DNA of 64,000 bases, taken from contig NZ_CP139141.1 of NCBI RefSeq assembly GCF_034059295.1, forward strand, positions 372,001 through 436,000, read 5' to 3'. Positions 1 through 8,097 of the stretch are shown here, piece by piece; positions within the stretch are counted from its first letter, which is position 1, and each line of letters opens with the position of its first letter. A model generated the notes under the pieces. It saw only the letters and a program-made list of their open reading frames with translations. It had not been told where the DNA came from and did not search any database. Both the position numbers and the translations under genes were made by a program. The stretch comes from Pseudomonas sp. HR96. Its GTDB lineage: Bacteria; Pseudomonadota; Gammaproteobacteria; Pseudomonadales; Pseudomonadaceae.

Positions 1-1
1 A

Positions 2-313
2 ACCTGGCAGGCTCGCTACTCGTATGACTTCGCCAAACTGGGTGTGCCTGGTGCAACCTTTGGTATTGTCTATCTGCGTGGCGACAACATCGACCTGTAC
101 TCCAACGCGGCCCGTCCCGTACAGACTGCTGATGGTGCCAACGAGTGGGAACGCGACATCACCATCGCTTACGTAGTGCCCGAAGGCCCGCTGAAGAACT
201 TCGGCGTGATGTGGAAGAACGCTTCGTGGCGCAACAACTTCTCGAGCGCTGCTAACCAGCGTGAACAAGACGAGAACCGCGTCATCCTGAGCTATCAGTT
301 CCCGCTGAAGTAA
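2..313 (+). CDS. OprD-family outer-membrane porin, C-terminal fragment
   Basis: Only the last 103 codons are in the window; the frame is open from base 2 with no start. The translation begins TWQARYSYDF and shows the alternating strands of an outer-membrane beta-barrel, including LGVPGATFGIVYLRGDNIDL and a final strand VILSYQFPLK that ends at the stop. This pattern matches the end of OprD/OprE specificity porins, which take up small anions, amino acids or aromatic acids. In P. putida an OprE-like porin precedes lsfA-ssu, which agrees with the placement here. The substrate cannot be judged from this fragment. A strong terminator follows 14 bases after the stop. Confidence 0.85.
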   Translation, partial: TWQARYSYDFAKLGVPGATFGIVYLRGDNIDLYSNAARPVQTADGANEWERDITIAYVVPEGPLKNFGVMWKNASWRNNFSSAANQREQDENRVILSYQFPLK

Positions 314-327
314 GGTTGTCGCAATCG

Positions 328-356
328 AAAAAACCCGGCCCCGGCCGGGTTTTTTT
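328..356 (+). terminator. Rho-independent terminator of the porin gene
   Basis: A perfect 12-bp stem (AAAAAACCCGGC pairing with GCCGGGTTTTTT) closes a CCCG loop and ends in a T run. The A/T flanks make it usable in both directions. It separates the porin from the lsfA-ssu unit. Confidence 0.93.
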
Positions 357-420
357 CATTCTATATTCGTTATTCTTTTCAAGAATATCCAAATCGTTAT
401 TTATTCTTTTTTATCTTTCC
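357..420 (+). promoter_or_regulatory. AT-rich control region upstream of lsfA-ssu
   Basis: This block is strikingly AT-rich for a GC-rich genome. It holds an inverted repeat TATTCTT-TTC-AAGAATA at 371-387 and two copies of CGTTATT. It is the only sizeable non-coding stretch before the sulfur operon, so it is the likely site for sulfur-starvation control (CysB is the usual regulator of ssu genes). No exact -35/-10 pair can be assigned with confidence. Confidence 0.45.
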
Positions 421-470
421 TGACTCAGTGCACAGTAGCGCTCCAAGCAACACAGCCCAGGAGCAGCAGC

Positions 471-1109
471 ATGACCATCAGACTCGGCGACATAGCCCCC
501 GATTTTGTTCAGGATTCCAGCGCCGGCACCATTCATTTCCATGAGTGGCTGGGTAACAGCTGGGGCGTGCTGTTCTCCCACCCCGCCGACTTCACGCCGG
601 TGTGCACCACTGAACTGGGCTTCACCGCCAAGCTCAAGGACGAGTTCGCCCAGCGCGGGGTCAAGGCCATCGCCCTGTCGGTGGACCCGGTCGACTCTCA
701 CCACCGCTGGATCGACGACATCAACGAGACCCAGGCGACCACGGTGAACTTCCCCATCCTCGCCGACGCCGACCGCAAGGTGTCCGACCTCTACGACCTG
801 ATCCACCCCAACGCCAACGACACCCTGACCGTGCGTTCGCTGTTCGTCATCGACCCGAACAAGAAGGTCCGCCTGACCATCACCTACCCGGCCAGCACCG
901 GGCGCAACTTCCACGAGATCCTGCGGGTGATCGACTCTCTGCAGCTGACCGACAGTCACAAGGTGGCCACCCCGGCCAACTGGCAGGACGGCGACGACGT
1001 GGTGATCGTGCCCTCGCTCAAGGACGAAGACGAGATCAAGCAGCGCTTTCCCAAAGGCTACAAGGCCGTCAAGCCGTACCTGCGCCTGACCCCGCAGCCC
1101 AACCGCTAA
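471..1109 (+). CDS. lsfA: 1-Cys peroxiredoxin LsfA
   Basis: A 212-residue AhpC/TSA peroxiredoxin of the Prx6 (1-Cys) type, which reduces hydrogen peroxide and organic hydroperoxides in the cytoplasm. The peroxidatic cysteine is Cys45 in FTPVCTTELG. There is no other cysteine in the protein, which defines the 1-Cys class. The long C-terminal extension (ATPANWQDGDDVVIVPSL) is also typical. In Pseudomonas, LsfA is induced by sulfate starvation and sits beside the alkanesulfonate genes, as here: only 42 bases separate its stop from ssuA. The start is preceded by AGGAGCAGCAGC. The function is well supported by motif and context. Confidence 0.94.
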   Translation: MTIRLGDIAPDFVQDSSAGTIHFHEWLGNSWGVLFSHPADFTPVCTTELGFTAKLKDEFAQRGVKAIALSVDPVDSHHRWIDDINETQATTVNFPILADADRKVSDLYDLIHPNANDTLTVRSLFVIDPNKKVRLTITYPASTGRNFHEILRVIDSLQLTDSHKVATPANWQDGDDVVIVPSLKDEDEIKQRFPKGYKAVKPYLRLTPQPNR

Positions 1110-1151
1110 GCCGCACCCACTTTCCTTATCCCGCAGCCCCGGAGAGCGTCA

Positions 1152-2120
1152 ATGCGCACCCAGATTTTGCGCCGCAGTCTTTTCGCCTTGTTCAGCGCCG
1201 CCGTTGCGTTCGGCGCGTTGAGCCAGGCCCAGGCCGACACCCTGCGTATCGGTTACCAGAAATACGGCACCCTGGTGCTGCTCAAGGCGCGCGGTTCGCT
1301 GGAAAAACGCCTCGCCGAACAAGGCGTGCAGGTGCAATGGACCGAGTTTCCGGGTGGGCCGCAGCTGCTAGAGGGCTTGAACGTCGGCTCGATCGATTTC
1401 GGCGTCACCGGCGAAACCCCTCCGGTGTTTGCCCAGGCGGCCGGTGCCGATCTGGTGTATGTCGCCTATGAGCCGCCAGCGCCTGCCAGCGAGGCGATCC
1501 TGGTGCCCAAGGATTCGCCGATCAAATCGGTTGCCGAGCTCAAGGGCAAGAAGGTGGTGCTCAACAAAGGCTCCAACGTGCACTACCTGCTGGTGCGTGC
1601 GCTGGAGGATGCCGGCCTCAAGTACAGCGACATCCAGACCGTGTTCCTGGCGCCGGCCGACGCTCGCGCGGCTTTCGAGCGCGGCGCGGTGGACGCCTGG
1701 GTGATCTGGGACCCGTACCAGGCCGCCGCCGAAAACCAGCTAAAGGCGCGCACCCTGCGTGACGCCAGCGGCCTGGCCGACAACCACCAGTTCTACCTGG
1801 CGACCCGGCCTTTCGCCGCCGAGCATCCACAGGTGATCGCCACCCTGATCGACGAAGTGCGCTCGGTGGGCGAGTGGTCCAAGGCCCACCCGGATGAAGT
1901 CACCGCACAAGTCGCGCCGCTGCTCGGCCTGCCGGCCGACATCACCCTGACCTCGGTCAAGCGCCAGGGCTACGGGGCCGGTTTCATGACCCCCGAGGTG
2001 ATCGCGGCGCAGCAGAAAATCGCCGACAGCTTTTACCAGCTCAAACTGATTCCCAAACCCTTGTCCGTGAAAGACGTGATCTGGACGCCGCCCGGCAAGA
2101 AAGTCGCCAGCGCCCAGTAA
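1152..2120 (+). CDS. ssuA: Aliphatic sulfonate ABC transporter, periplasmic binding protein
   Basis: A 322-residue periplasmic substrate-binding protein of the SsuA/TauA/NMT1 family. Residues 1-28 form a clear signal peptide (RR start, hydrophobic core, AQA before the mature end DTLRIGYQK). The mature part reads as a type II binding protein, including [13 protein letters not shown]. It captures alkanesulfonates for the SsuBC membrane complex. The gene follows lsfA by 42 bases and is followed by ssuD. In P. putida the FMN reductase gene ssuE normally lies between lsfA and ssuA; here it is missing with no remnant. The start has GGAGAG upstream. Confidence 0.95.
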   Translation: MRTQILRRSLFALFSAAVAFGALSQAQADTLRIGYQKYGTLVLLKARGSLEKRLAEQGVQVQWTEFPGGPQLLEGLNVGSIDFGVTGETPPVFAQAAGADLVYVAYEPPAPASEAILVPKDSPIKSVAELKGKKVVLNKGSNVHYLLVRALEDAGLKYSDIQTVFLAPADARAAFERGAVDAWVIWDPYQAAAENQLKARTLRDASGLADNHQFYLATRPFAAEHPQVIATLIDEVRSVGEWSKAHPDEVTAQVAPLLGLPADITLTSVKRQGYGAGFMTPEVIAAQQKIADSFYQLKLIPKPLSVKDVIWTPPGKKVASAQ

Positions 2121-2185
2121 GCCGCGCCGGGCCTGCCGCCGCCCTGCACGGCTGGCCCCGCCTCACCCCCTTAGGAGACAACTCC

Positions 2186-3334
2186 ATGAGCCTCAATATT
2201 TTCTGGTTCCTGCCCACCCACGGTGATGGCCATTACCTTGGCACCTCCGAAGGTGCACGGGCGGTCGATCACGGCTACCTGCAACAGATCGCCCAGGCCG
2301 CCGACCGCCTGGGCTTCGGTGGCGTGCTGATTCCGACCGGGCGCTCCTGCGAAGATTCCTGGCTGGTGGCGGCCTCGCTGATCCCGGTGACCCAGCGCTT
2401 GAAGTTCCTCGTTGCGCTGCGTCCGGGCATCATTTCTCCCACCGTTGCCGCGCGGCAGGCGGCGACCCTCGACCGCCTTTCCGGCGGCCGTGCGCTGTTC
2501 AACCTGGTAACCGGCGGCGATCCGGACGAACTGGCGGGTGACGGCCTGTTCCTCAGCCATGAAGAGCGTTACGAAGCTTCGGTGGAATTCACCCGCATCT
2601 GGCGCCGCGTGCTGGAAGGCGAGACGGTCGACTACGACGGCAAGCACCTGACCGTCAAAGGCGCCAAGCTGCTCTATCCACCGGTGCAGCAGCCGCGGCC
2701 GCCGTTGTATTTCGGTGGCTCCTCGGATGCCGCGCAGGACCTCGCTGCCGAACAGGTCGAGCTGTACCTGACCTGGGGCGAGCCGCCGGAAGCGGTCGCC
2801 GAGAAGATCGCCGCCGTGCGCGAGAAGGCCGCCAAGCTGGGCCGCAGCGTACGCTTCGGCATCCGCCTGCACGTGATCGTGCGCGAGACCAACGCTGAAG
2901 CGTGGGCAGCCGCCGACCGCCTCATCTCCCACGTCGACGACGAGACCATCAAGCGTGCGCAGGCGTCCCTGGCGCGCTTCGATTCGGTCGGCCAGCAACG
3001 CATGGCGGCCCTGCACGGTGGCAGCAAGGAAAAGCTCGAAGTCAGCCCCAACCTGTGGGCCGGGGTCGGCCTGGTGCGCGGCGGTGCCGGCACGGCGCTG
3101 GTCGGCGATGGCCCGACCGTGGCCGCGCGGGTCAAGGAGTACGCGGCGCTGGGCATCGACACCTTCATCTTTTCCGGCTATCCGCACCTGGAAGAGTCGT
3201 ATCGAGTGGCCGAACTGCTGTTCCCGCACCTGGACGTCGAGCGTCCGGGCCTGCCCGAGGGCGCGAGCTACGTGAGCCCGTTCGGCGAGATGGTGGCCAA
3301 CGACATCCTGCCCAAAGCCGCAGCACAAAGCTGA
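2186..3334 (+). CDS. ssuD: FMNH2-dependent alkanesulfonate monooxygenase
   Basis: A 382-residue TIM-barrel flavin monooxygenase of the bacterial luciferase superfamily. It uses FMNH2 and O2 to cleave alkanesulfonates to aldehyde and sulfite. The family signature is clear: an N-terminal strand [15 protein letters not shown], a conserved cysteine near residue 55 in [22 protein letters not shown], and a C-terminal [18 protein letters not shown]. It depends on an FMN reductase (SsuE), which is not encoded in this cluster. TTAGGAGAC provides a strong ribosome-binding site. It is co-directional with ssuC, 10 bases downstream. Confidence 0.96.
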   Translation: MSLNIFWFLPTHGDGHYLGTSEGARAVDHGYLQQIAQAADRLGFGGVLIPTGRSCEDSWLVAASLIPVTQRLKFLVALRPGIISPTVAARQAATLDRLSGGRALFNLVTGGDPDELAGDGLFLSHEERYEASVEFTRIWRRVLEGETVDYDGKHLTVKGAKLLYPPVQQPRPPLYFGGSSDAAQDLAAEQVELYLTWGEPPEAVAEKIAAVREKAAKLGRSVRFGIRLHVIVRETNAEAWAAADRLISHVDDETIKRAQASLARFDSVGQQRMAALHGGSKEKLEVSPNLWAGVGLVRGGAGTALVGDGPTVAARVKEYAALGIDTFIFSGYPHLEESYRVAELLFPHLDVERPGLPEGASYVSPFGEMVANDILPKAAAQS

Positions 3335-3344
3335 GGACAGGCCA

Positions 3345-4169
3345 ATGAACAATCCATGGTTACACCGGCTGGCGCCCTGGGCGCTGCCGGTCCTGTTGCT
3401 GCTGGCCTGGCAGCTGTCGGTGTCGGCCGGCTGGCTGTCCACGCGGATCCTGCCATCCCCTGCTGCGGTCATCGAAGCCGGCGTGAGCCTGGTGCGCAGC
3501 GGCGAGATCTGGACCCACCTGGGCATCAGCACCTGGCGCGCCGCGGTGGGCTTTGTCATCGGCGGGAGCATCGGCCTGATCCTGGGCTTCATCACCGGGC
3601 TGTCGGCCTGGGGTGAACGGTTGCTCGACAGCTCGATCCAGATGATCCGCAACGTGCCGCACCTGGCGCTGATTCCGCTGGTGATCCTGTGGTTCGGCAT
3701 CGACGAGACCGCGAAGATTTTCCTGGTGGCGCTGGGCACCCTGTTCCCGATCTACCTGAATACCTACCACGGCATTCGCAACGTCGACCCGGCGTTGGTG
3801 GAGATGTCGCGCAGTTATGGGCTGTCGGGTTTCGGGCTGTTTCGCCAGGTGATCCTGCCGGGTGCGTTGCCGTCGATCCTGGTGGGTGTGCGCTTCGCCC
3901 TGGGCTTCATGTGGCTGACCCTGATCGTGGCGGAAACCATTTCGGCCAGTTCCGGTATCGGTTACCTGGCGATGAACGCTCGCGAATTCCTGCAGACCGA
4001 CGTGGTGGTTCTGGCCATCGTCCTTTATGCGGTTCTCGGCAAGCTCGCCGACCTTGCCGCCCGTGGCCTGGAGCGCGTCTGGCTGCGCTGGCATCCGGCG
4101 TACCAGGTGGTGAAGAAGACCCCGGCCACTGCTGCCGGCAGCCCCTCGGTAAAAAGGAGCGCCGCATGA
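3345..4169 (+). CDS. ssuC: Aliphatic sulfonate ABC transporter permease
   Basis: A 274-residue inner-membrane permease with about six membrane segments. The cytoplasmic EAA-type loop that docks the ATPase is visible around residues 146-180 ([16 protein letters not shown], then [11 protein letters not shown]). It pairs with SsuB. Its stop overlaps the ssuB start as ATGA, which indicates translational coupling. The C-terminal tail after the last membrane helix is polar and basic. Confidence 0.95.
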   Translation: MNNPWLHRLAPWALPVLLLLAWQLSVSAGWLSTRILPSPAAVIEAGVSLVRSGEIWTHLGISTWRAAVGFVIGGSIGLILGFITGLSAWGERLLDSSIQMIRNVPHLALIPLVILWFGIDETAKIFLVALGTLFPIYLNTYHGIRNVDPALVEMSRSYGLSGFGLFRQVILPGALPSILVGVRFALGFMWLTLIVAETISASSGIGYLAMNAREFLQTDVVVLAIVLYAVLGKLADLAARGLERVWLRWHPAYQVVKKTPATAAGSPSVKRSAA

Positions 4170-4978
4170 CCGTGCTCAGAGAACAACCGCCGCATCTGTT
4201 GCGCGGCATACCCCTGGCCGCGCGCAAGCTGCGCAAGGCGTTCGGCGAGCGCGAAGTGCTGCGCGAGATCGATCTGCACATCCCGGCCGGGCAATTCGTC
4301 GCCATCGTCGGCCGAAGCGGCTGCGGCAAGAGTACCTTGCTGCGCCTGCTGGCCGGTCTCGACCAACCCAGCAGCGGGCAATTGCTGGCCGGCACCGCCG
4401 CGCTCAGCGAGGCGCGCGAAGACACCCGGCTGATGTTCCAGGAGGCGCGTCTGCTGCCCTGGAAAAAGGTCATCGACAACGTCGGCCTGGGCCTCAAGGG
4501 CGACTGGCGCCCCCAGGCGCTGCAAGCCCTGGAAGCCGTGGGGCTGGCGGAACGGGCCCATGAATGGCCGACCGCGCTGTCCGGCGGCCAGAAGCAACGG
4601 GTGGCCCTGGCTCGCGCCCTGATCCACAAGCCGCGGCTGCTGTTGCTGGACGAGCCGCTGGGCGCACTGGACGCCTTGACCCGGATCGAGATGCAGCAGT
4701 TGATCGAACGCCTGTGGCAACAGCATGGCTTCACGGTGTTGCTGGTGACCCACGACGTCAGCGAAGCGGTGGCGGTCGCCGATCGGGTGATCCTGATCGA
4801 GGAGGGCGAAGTGGGCCTCGACCTGTTGGTCGACCTGCCGCGCCCCCGCGCCCGCGGTTCGCATCGCCTGGCCTCGCTGGAAGCGCAGGTGCTGCACCGG
4901 GTGCTGGCCCTGCCGGGCAACCCACCCGACCCGGAGCCGACCTCACCCTTGCCCACCCAACTGCGCTGGGCGCTTTAA
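4166..4978 (+). CDS. ssuB: Aliphatic sulfonate ABC transporter ATPase
   Basis: A 270-residue ABC ATPase. Walker A is GRSGCGKST near residues 49-57. The Q-loop ([12 protein letters not shown]), signature [15 protein letters not shown], Walker [13 protein letters not shown] and H-loop VTHD are all present and in order. The open frame extends far upstream through ssuC, but the ATG at 4166 is chosen because it overlaps the ssuC stop (ATGA), lies behind AAAAAGGAGC, and gives the normal SsuB length. It energises SsuC. Confidence 0.95.
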   Translation: MTVLREQPPHLLRGIPLAARKLRKAFGEREVLREIDLHIPAGQFVAIVGRSGCGKSTLLRLLAGLDQPSSGQLLAGTAALSEAREDTRLMFQEARLLPWKKVIDNVGLGLKGDWRPQALQALEAVGLAERAHEWPTALSGGQKQRVALARALIHKPRLLLLDEPLGALDALTRIEMQQLIERLWQQHGFTVLLVTHDVSEAVAVADRVILIEEGEVGLDLLVDLPRPRARGSHRLASLEAQVLHRVLALPGNPPDPEPTSPLPTQLRWAL

Positions 4979-5001
4979 TTCATTACCTGGAGGACTACCC
5001 C

Positions 5002-5217
5002 ATGAGCATCAAAGCGATCAACGTACGCAACCAGTTCAAAGGCACCGTCAAGGAAATCATCGAGGGGCCGGTGCTGTCGGAAATCGACGTGCAGACGGCC
5101 TCGGGCATCGTCACCTCGGTGATCACCACCCGCTCGGTCAAGGAGCTGGAGTTGGTGGTGGGCAGTGAGGTGATTGCCTTCGTCAAGTCGACGGAAGTGT
5201 CGATCGCCAAGCTTTGA
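5002..5217 (+). CDS. ssuF: Small molybdopterin-binding (TOBE/Mop) protein SsuF
   Basis: A 71-residue single TOBE (Mop) domain: MSIKAINVRNQFKG, a middle DVQTASGIVTSVIT and a final VGSEVIAFVKSTEVSIAKL. Such molbindins bind molybdate or similar oxyanions. In P. putida the last ssu gene encodes this protein and is needed for growth on some organosulfur compounds; its biochemical role is not settled. The start at 5002 follows CTGGAGGACTACCC and is 23 bases after ssuB. A longer upstream open frame is only read-through of ssuB in another frame. Confidence 0.92.
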   Translation: MSIKAINVRNQFKGTVKEIIEGPVLSEIDVQTASGIVTSVITTRSVKELELVVGSEVIAFVKSTEVSIAKL

Positions 5218-5257
5218 CCGCTCGCGGTCAAGCCCGCTCCCACGATTGTCCTGGTCG

Positions 5258-5893
5258 TCAGGCGGTCGCGCGGCGAGCCAGAAAAGGTGGCAGATACAAC
5301 CCCAGATACGCATCGAACACGCGCATGCCTTCCTCGGCCATGCGCGGGGTGATGTGCCCGTGCAGCTGCATGGACCGCGCATACACGCGGTCCCCCAGTT
5401 CCATGGCCAGCGCGAACACGTCGACTTCGTCCGGCAGGCGCGGCAGTTCGAAGTGGCGGTCGAACAGCTGGTGCATCAGCTTGCCCAGCTCCAGGTCGTG
5501 CTGGCGGTCGGCCTGGGTCACTTCACTGAGCCCATGCTGCGCCAGGATCAACTGGCGCGCGGCCGCATCCTCTTCGTAGATATCCAGCATGCGTTGCTCG
5601 ACCAGGCGTGAAAGATCACGCCAATCGCGCATGCGGGCGATATCGATGGGGGCCTGCAGGCAGGCACGAAACGCCGCGTGCACGTCGGCGGTGAGCGCCT
5701 CGAGCAGGGCCTGGACGCTGGCGAAGAAATGGTAGACGGAGGAGGGCGGGATGCCGGCCCGGTCGGCAACGCTGTAGATCGACAGGCTGCCGACCCCTTC
5801 GCTGGCCAGCAGCACCCGTGCGGCATCGAGGATGGTGTCGATGCGCGCCTGACTGCGCGCTCGGGGTTTGCGGGGCGTGACGGTGCGCGTCAT
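5258..5893 (-). CDS. TetR/AcrR-family transcriptional regulator
   Basis: A 211-residue TetR-type repressor. The N-terminal helix-turn-helix spans about residues 15-60 (ARIDTILDAARVLL, then SIYSVADRAGIPPSSVYHFF). The remainder is an all-helical ligand-binding and dimerisation domain of unknown specificity. It is convergent with ssuF and lies downstream of spuI on the same strand. A TATAAT-like -10 on the minus strand at 5920-5925 sits about 27 bases before the start. P. putida carries a TetR gene at the end of its ssu cluster, so a link to sulfonate genes is possible but unproven. Confidence 0.85.
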   Translation of the reverse strand: MTRTVTPRKPRARSQARIDTILDAARVLLASEGVGSLSIYSVADRAGIPPSSVYHFFASVQALLEALTADVHAAFRACLQAPIDIARMRDWRDLSRLVEQRMLDIYEEDAAARQLILAQHGLSEVTQADRQHDLELGKLMHQLFDRHFELPRLPDEVDVFALAMELGDRVYARSMQLHGHITPRMAEEGMRVFDAYLGLYLPPFLARRATA

Positions 5894-5940
5894 GGCGATC
5901 TCCTGGCAGGGCCGCGAAGATTATACATATCGCATTGATG

Positions 5941-5966
5941 GCCCGGGGGCTGTGACGCCCCCGGGC
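5941..5966 (-). terminator. Strong GC hairpin downstream of spuI
   Basis: A perfect 10-bp stem (GCCCGGGGGC with GCCCCCGGGC) and a 6-base loop lie just beyond the spuI stop. No T run follows on either strand, so it may stabilise the 3' end or stop transcription inefficiently. Confidence 0.6.
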
Positions 5967-5974
5967 AGCACGCA

Positions 5975-7351
5975 CTAGACGGTGTGCAGATACCAGTTGT
6001 ACTCAAGGTCGGAGATGGAGTGTTCGAACTCCTCCAGCTCGCTTTCCTTGCAGGCGACAAAAATGTCGATGTACTTGGGATCGATATACCGAGCGAGGAT
6101 TTCGCTGTCGTCCAACTCGCGCAGGGCATCGCGCAGGTTGTTTGGCAGGCTCTGCTCGTTCTGCTCGTAGGAGTTGCCTTCCACCGGCTCGTTCGGCTCG
6201 ACCTTGTTGGTCAAACCGTGGTGCACGCCGGCCAGGACCGCCGCCATCAGCAGGTAGGGGTTGGCATCCGCCCCGGCTACGCGGTGCTCCAGGCGCACGG
6301 CGTCCGGTGTGCCGGTCGGTACGCGCAGGGCCACGGTGCGGTTGTCCAGGCCCCAGCAGGGCGAGTTCGGCACATAGAACTGCGCGCCGAAACGGCGGTA
6401 CGAGTTGACGTTGGGGCAGAGGAAGGCCATCGACGCGGGCAGGGTCTCGAGCACACCGCCGATTGCGTGACGCAATGCGGCGTTCTGCTCGGGATCCTCG
6501 CTGGTAAAGATGTTGCGACCGTCTTTATCCAGCACCGAGATATGCACATGCAGGCCATTGCCAGCCTGGCCGGGGTACGGCTTGGCCATGAAGGTGGTGT
6601 CCATCTCATGGTCGTAGGCGATGTTCTTGATCAGGCGCTTGAGCAGTACCGCGTAATCGCAGGCCTTCATCGGGTCGGCGACGTGATGCAGGTTGACCTC
6701 GAACTGCGCCGGGGCGCTTTCCTTGACGATCGCGTCGGCCGGGATGCCCTGCTCCTTGGCCCCTTCGAGGATGTCCTGCAGGCAGTCGACGTATTCGTCG
6801 AGGTCGTCGATCAGGTAGACCTGAGTCGAGTGCGGACGCTTGCCGGAAATCGGCGAGCGTGGCGGCTGCGGCCGGCCGTTCACGTTCTCCTGGTCGATCA
6901 GATAGAACTCCAGCTCGAATGCGGCGCAGATGGTCAGGCCCAGCTCGTCGAACTTGCTCACCACCTGGCGCAGCACTTCACGCGGGTCGGCGAAGAACGG
7001 CTCGCCTTCGAGCTCGTGCATGGTCATCAGCAGCTGCGCGGTCGGGCGCTTCTGCCAAGGCTCATTGGAGAGGGTGTCAGGGATGGGATAGCAGATGCGG
7101 TCGGCGTCGCCGATGTCCAGACCCAGGCCGGTGCTTTCCACCGTGGAGCCGTTGATGTCCAGGGCGAACAGCGAGGCCGGCAGGTTGATGCCTTTCTCGT
7201 AAACCTTGTGGAGGCTGGTGCGTTCGATTCGTTTGCCACGAACGACACCGTTCATATCTGCAATCAGAAGGTCGACGTACAGAACCTCAGGATGTTCCTT
7301 AAGGAATGCGTTCGCTTCGTTAAGCTGAACGGCACGCGGGGGTACCGACAT
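5975..7351 (-). CDS. spuI: Gamma-glutamylpolyamine synthetase SpuI
   Basis: A 458-residue enzyme with the glutamine synthetase fold that joins glutamate to putrescine or other polyamines, the first step of the gamma-glutamylation pathway. Visible landmarks are the N-terminal beta-grasp VLYVDLLIADMNGVVRGKRI, the metal-binding stretch AAFELEFYLID, the ATP/metal strand GNGLHVHIS, and the substrate-site motif [15 protein letters not shown]. It is divergent from spuB, as in P. aeruginosa where spuI faces the spuA operon. SpuB is a second paralogue in this window, and the two probably differ in polyamine preference. Confidence 0.92.
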   Translation of the reverse strand: MSVPPRAVQLNEANAFLKEHPEVLYVDLLIADMNGVVRGKRIERTSLHKVYEKGINLPASLFALDINGSTVESTGLGLDIGDADRICYPIPDTLSNEPWQKRPTAQLLMTMHELEGEPFFADPREVLRQVVSKFDELGLTICAAFELEFYLIDQENVNGRPQPPRSPISGKRPHSTQVYLIDDLDEYVDCLQDILEGAKEQGIPADAIVKESAPAQFEVNLHHVADPMKACDYAVLLKRLIKNIAYDHEMDTTFMAKPYPGQAGNGLHVHISVLDKDGRNIFTSEDPEQNAALRHAIGGVLETLPASMAFLCPNVNSYRRFGAQFYVPNSPCWGLDNRTVALRVPTGTPDAVRLEHRVAGADANPYLLMAAVLAGVHHGLTNKVEPNEPVEGNSYEQNEQSLPNNLRDALRELDDSEILARYIDPKYIDIFVACKESELEEFEHSISDLEYNWYLHTV

Positions 7352-7629
7352 GATGCAACACCTTTGTTGTTAAAAATATCAATCATTGGGCTTGAGCTGG
7401 TTCAGTCAATCCGAAAGCCATACTGAAGTCAAGCAAGCCCAGTTTTGCCCTGAAAGGGCGCTCAAAAGCCATTTTTGCATCAACTTGGGGCATTCAGGCG
7501 GCTGCCACGCGGGTCGCAGTTCGCCTGTAAATCAGCCCGTGTTGTATTTTTTACGGGGGTGTTGTGAAAAAAAATGAACAAGGCTAAGCTCGATCGCAAC
7601 CCATAACAGCAATAATACCGGGGGTTCAC

Positions 7630-8020
7630 ATGTATCGCCTGGCTTCACTCGGCGCTCGCCGATGCCCTCGGTGGTTTTCGCTGGCACCTGCCCGCAACCG
7701 TCCGGACTCCCCTCGGTCAACCGACCTTCAAGCCAGTGTTGCCCGCCATGGTCGAACTGCAAGCGCCTTGCCGCTCATCCTGACGCCTTCCCCGAACACT
7801 CGCCAGCCGGCCGATATAATTGACGCCCTGCCAGCCCGCAGCTCCAGGCCGCAGCCTCAACCCTACCACGATACTAGCTCTGCGTCGGGCCTTGCGCACT
7901 GCGCGCGGCAAGCCTTTTGCACCTTCGCCGCCAGGCCCGGAGGTGTCGCGGGCGCTTGAGGCCGGGCTTCACGCCTTTGCCTTGGCATCCTGCTACCTTA
8001 CAAGCAGCAACAATAAACGA
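7630..8020 (+). pseudogene. Probable decayed spuA (gamma-glutamyl-GABA hydrolase) remnant
   Basis: The 746-base gap between spuI and spuB has no intact gene but about the length of spuA, which lies exactly here in P. aeruginosa. One frame from the ATG at 7630 shows pieces in the right order and spacing for a PuuD/SpuA-type class I amidotransferase: MYRL at the start; ALPLILTPS followed by PADIIDAL at 7765-7830 (SpuA-like LPxLxPS...DILDAL); QPYH at 7858-7869 (EPFH); SASGLAHCAR at 7879-7908 (ASAPGTAHDPAR). A TGA follows at 7957. LGI then appears in the same frame at 7981-7989, and Cys follows only after a +1 shift, as expected for a broken LGICRG nucleophile motif. The rest, including the catalytic His/Glu, is missing. 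The family comparison is from memory, not a search. The flanks (7352-7629 and 8021-8097) hold the divergent promoters of spuI and spuB; nothing else is recognisable. Confidence 0.5.
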
Positions 8021-8097
8021 CGCACTCGCGTCTCAGCGCCTGGCTACTTGCCGAGCCGGCAGATGGGCTATATAGACAGCTACCTCCTGAGGTCTTT

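Noticed and set aside
2171..3739. Open frame of 522 codons on the minus strand across ssuD and ssuC
   Set aside because: It is antisense to two clear genes, has no recognisable family, and long antisense frames are expected at this GC content.
4564..5217. Long version of ssuF starting inside ssuB
   Set aside because: The extra N-terminus is a frame shadow of ssuB. The ATG at 5002 with AGGAGG gives a standard 71-residue Mop protein.
7660..7700. Possible sigma-54 promoter (TGGCAC...GC) in the spuI-spuB gap
   Set aside because: The GG and GC elements are nine rather than ten bases apart, and the sequence falls within the spuA remnant.
7815..7820. TATAAT in the spuI-spuB gap as a spuB promoter
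   Set aside because: No -35 lies at a usable distance and it is within the aligned spuA-like segment (codons for DII), so the match is probably chance.
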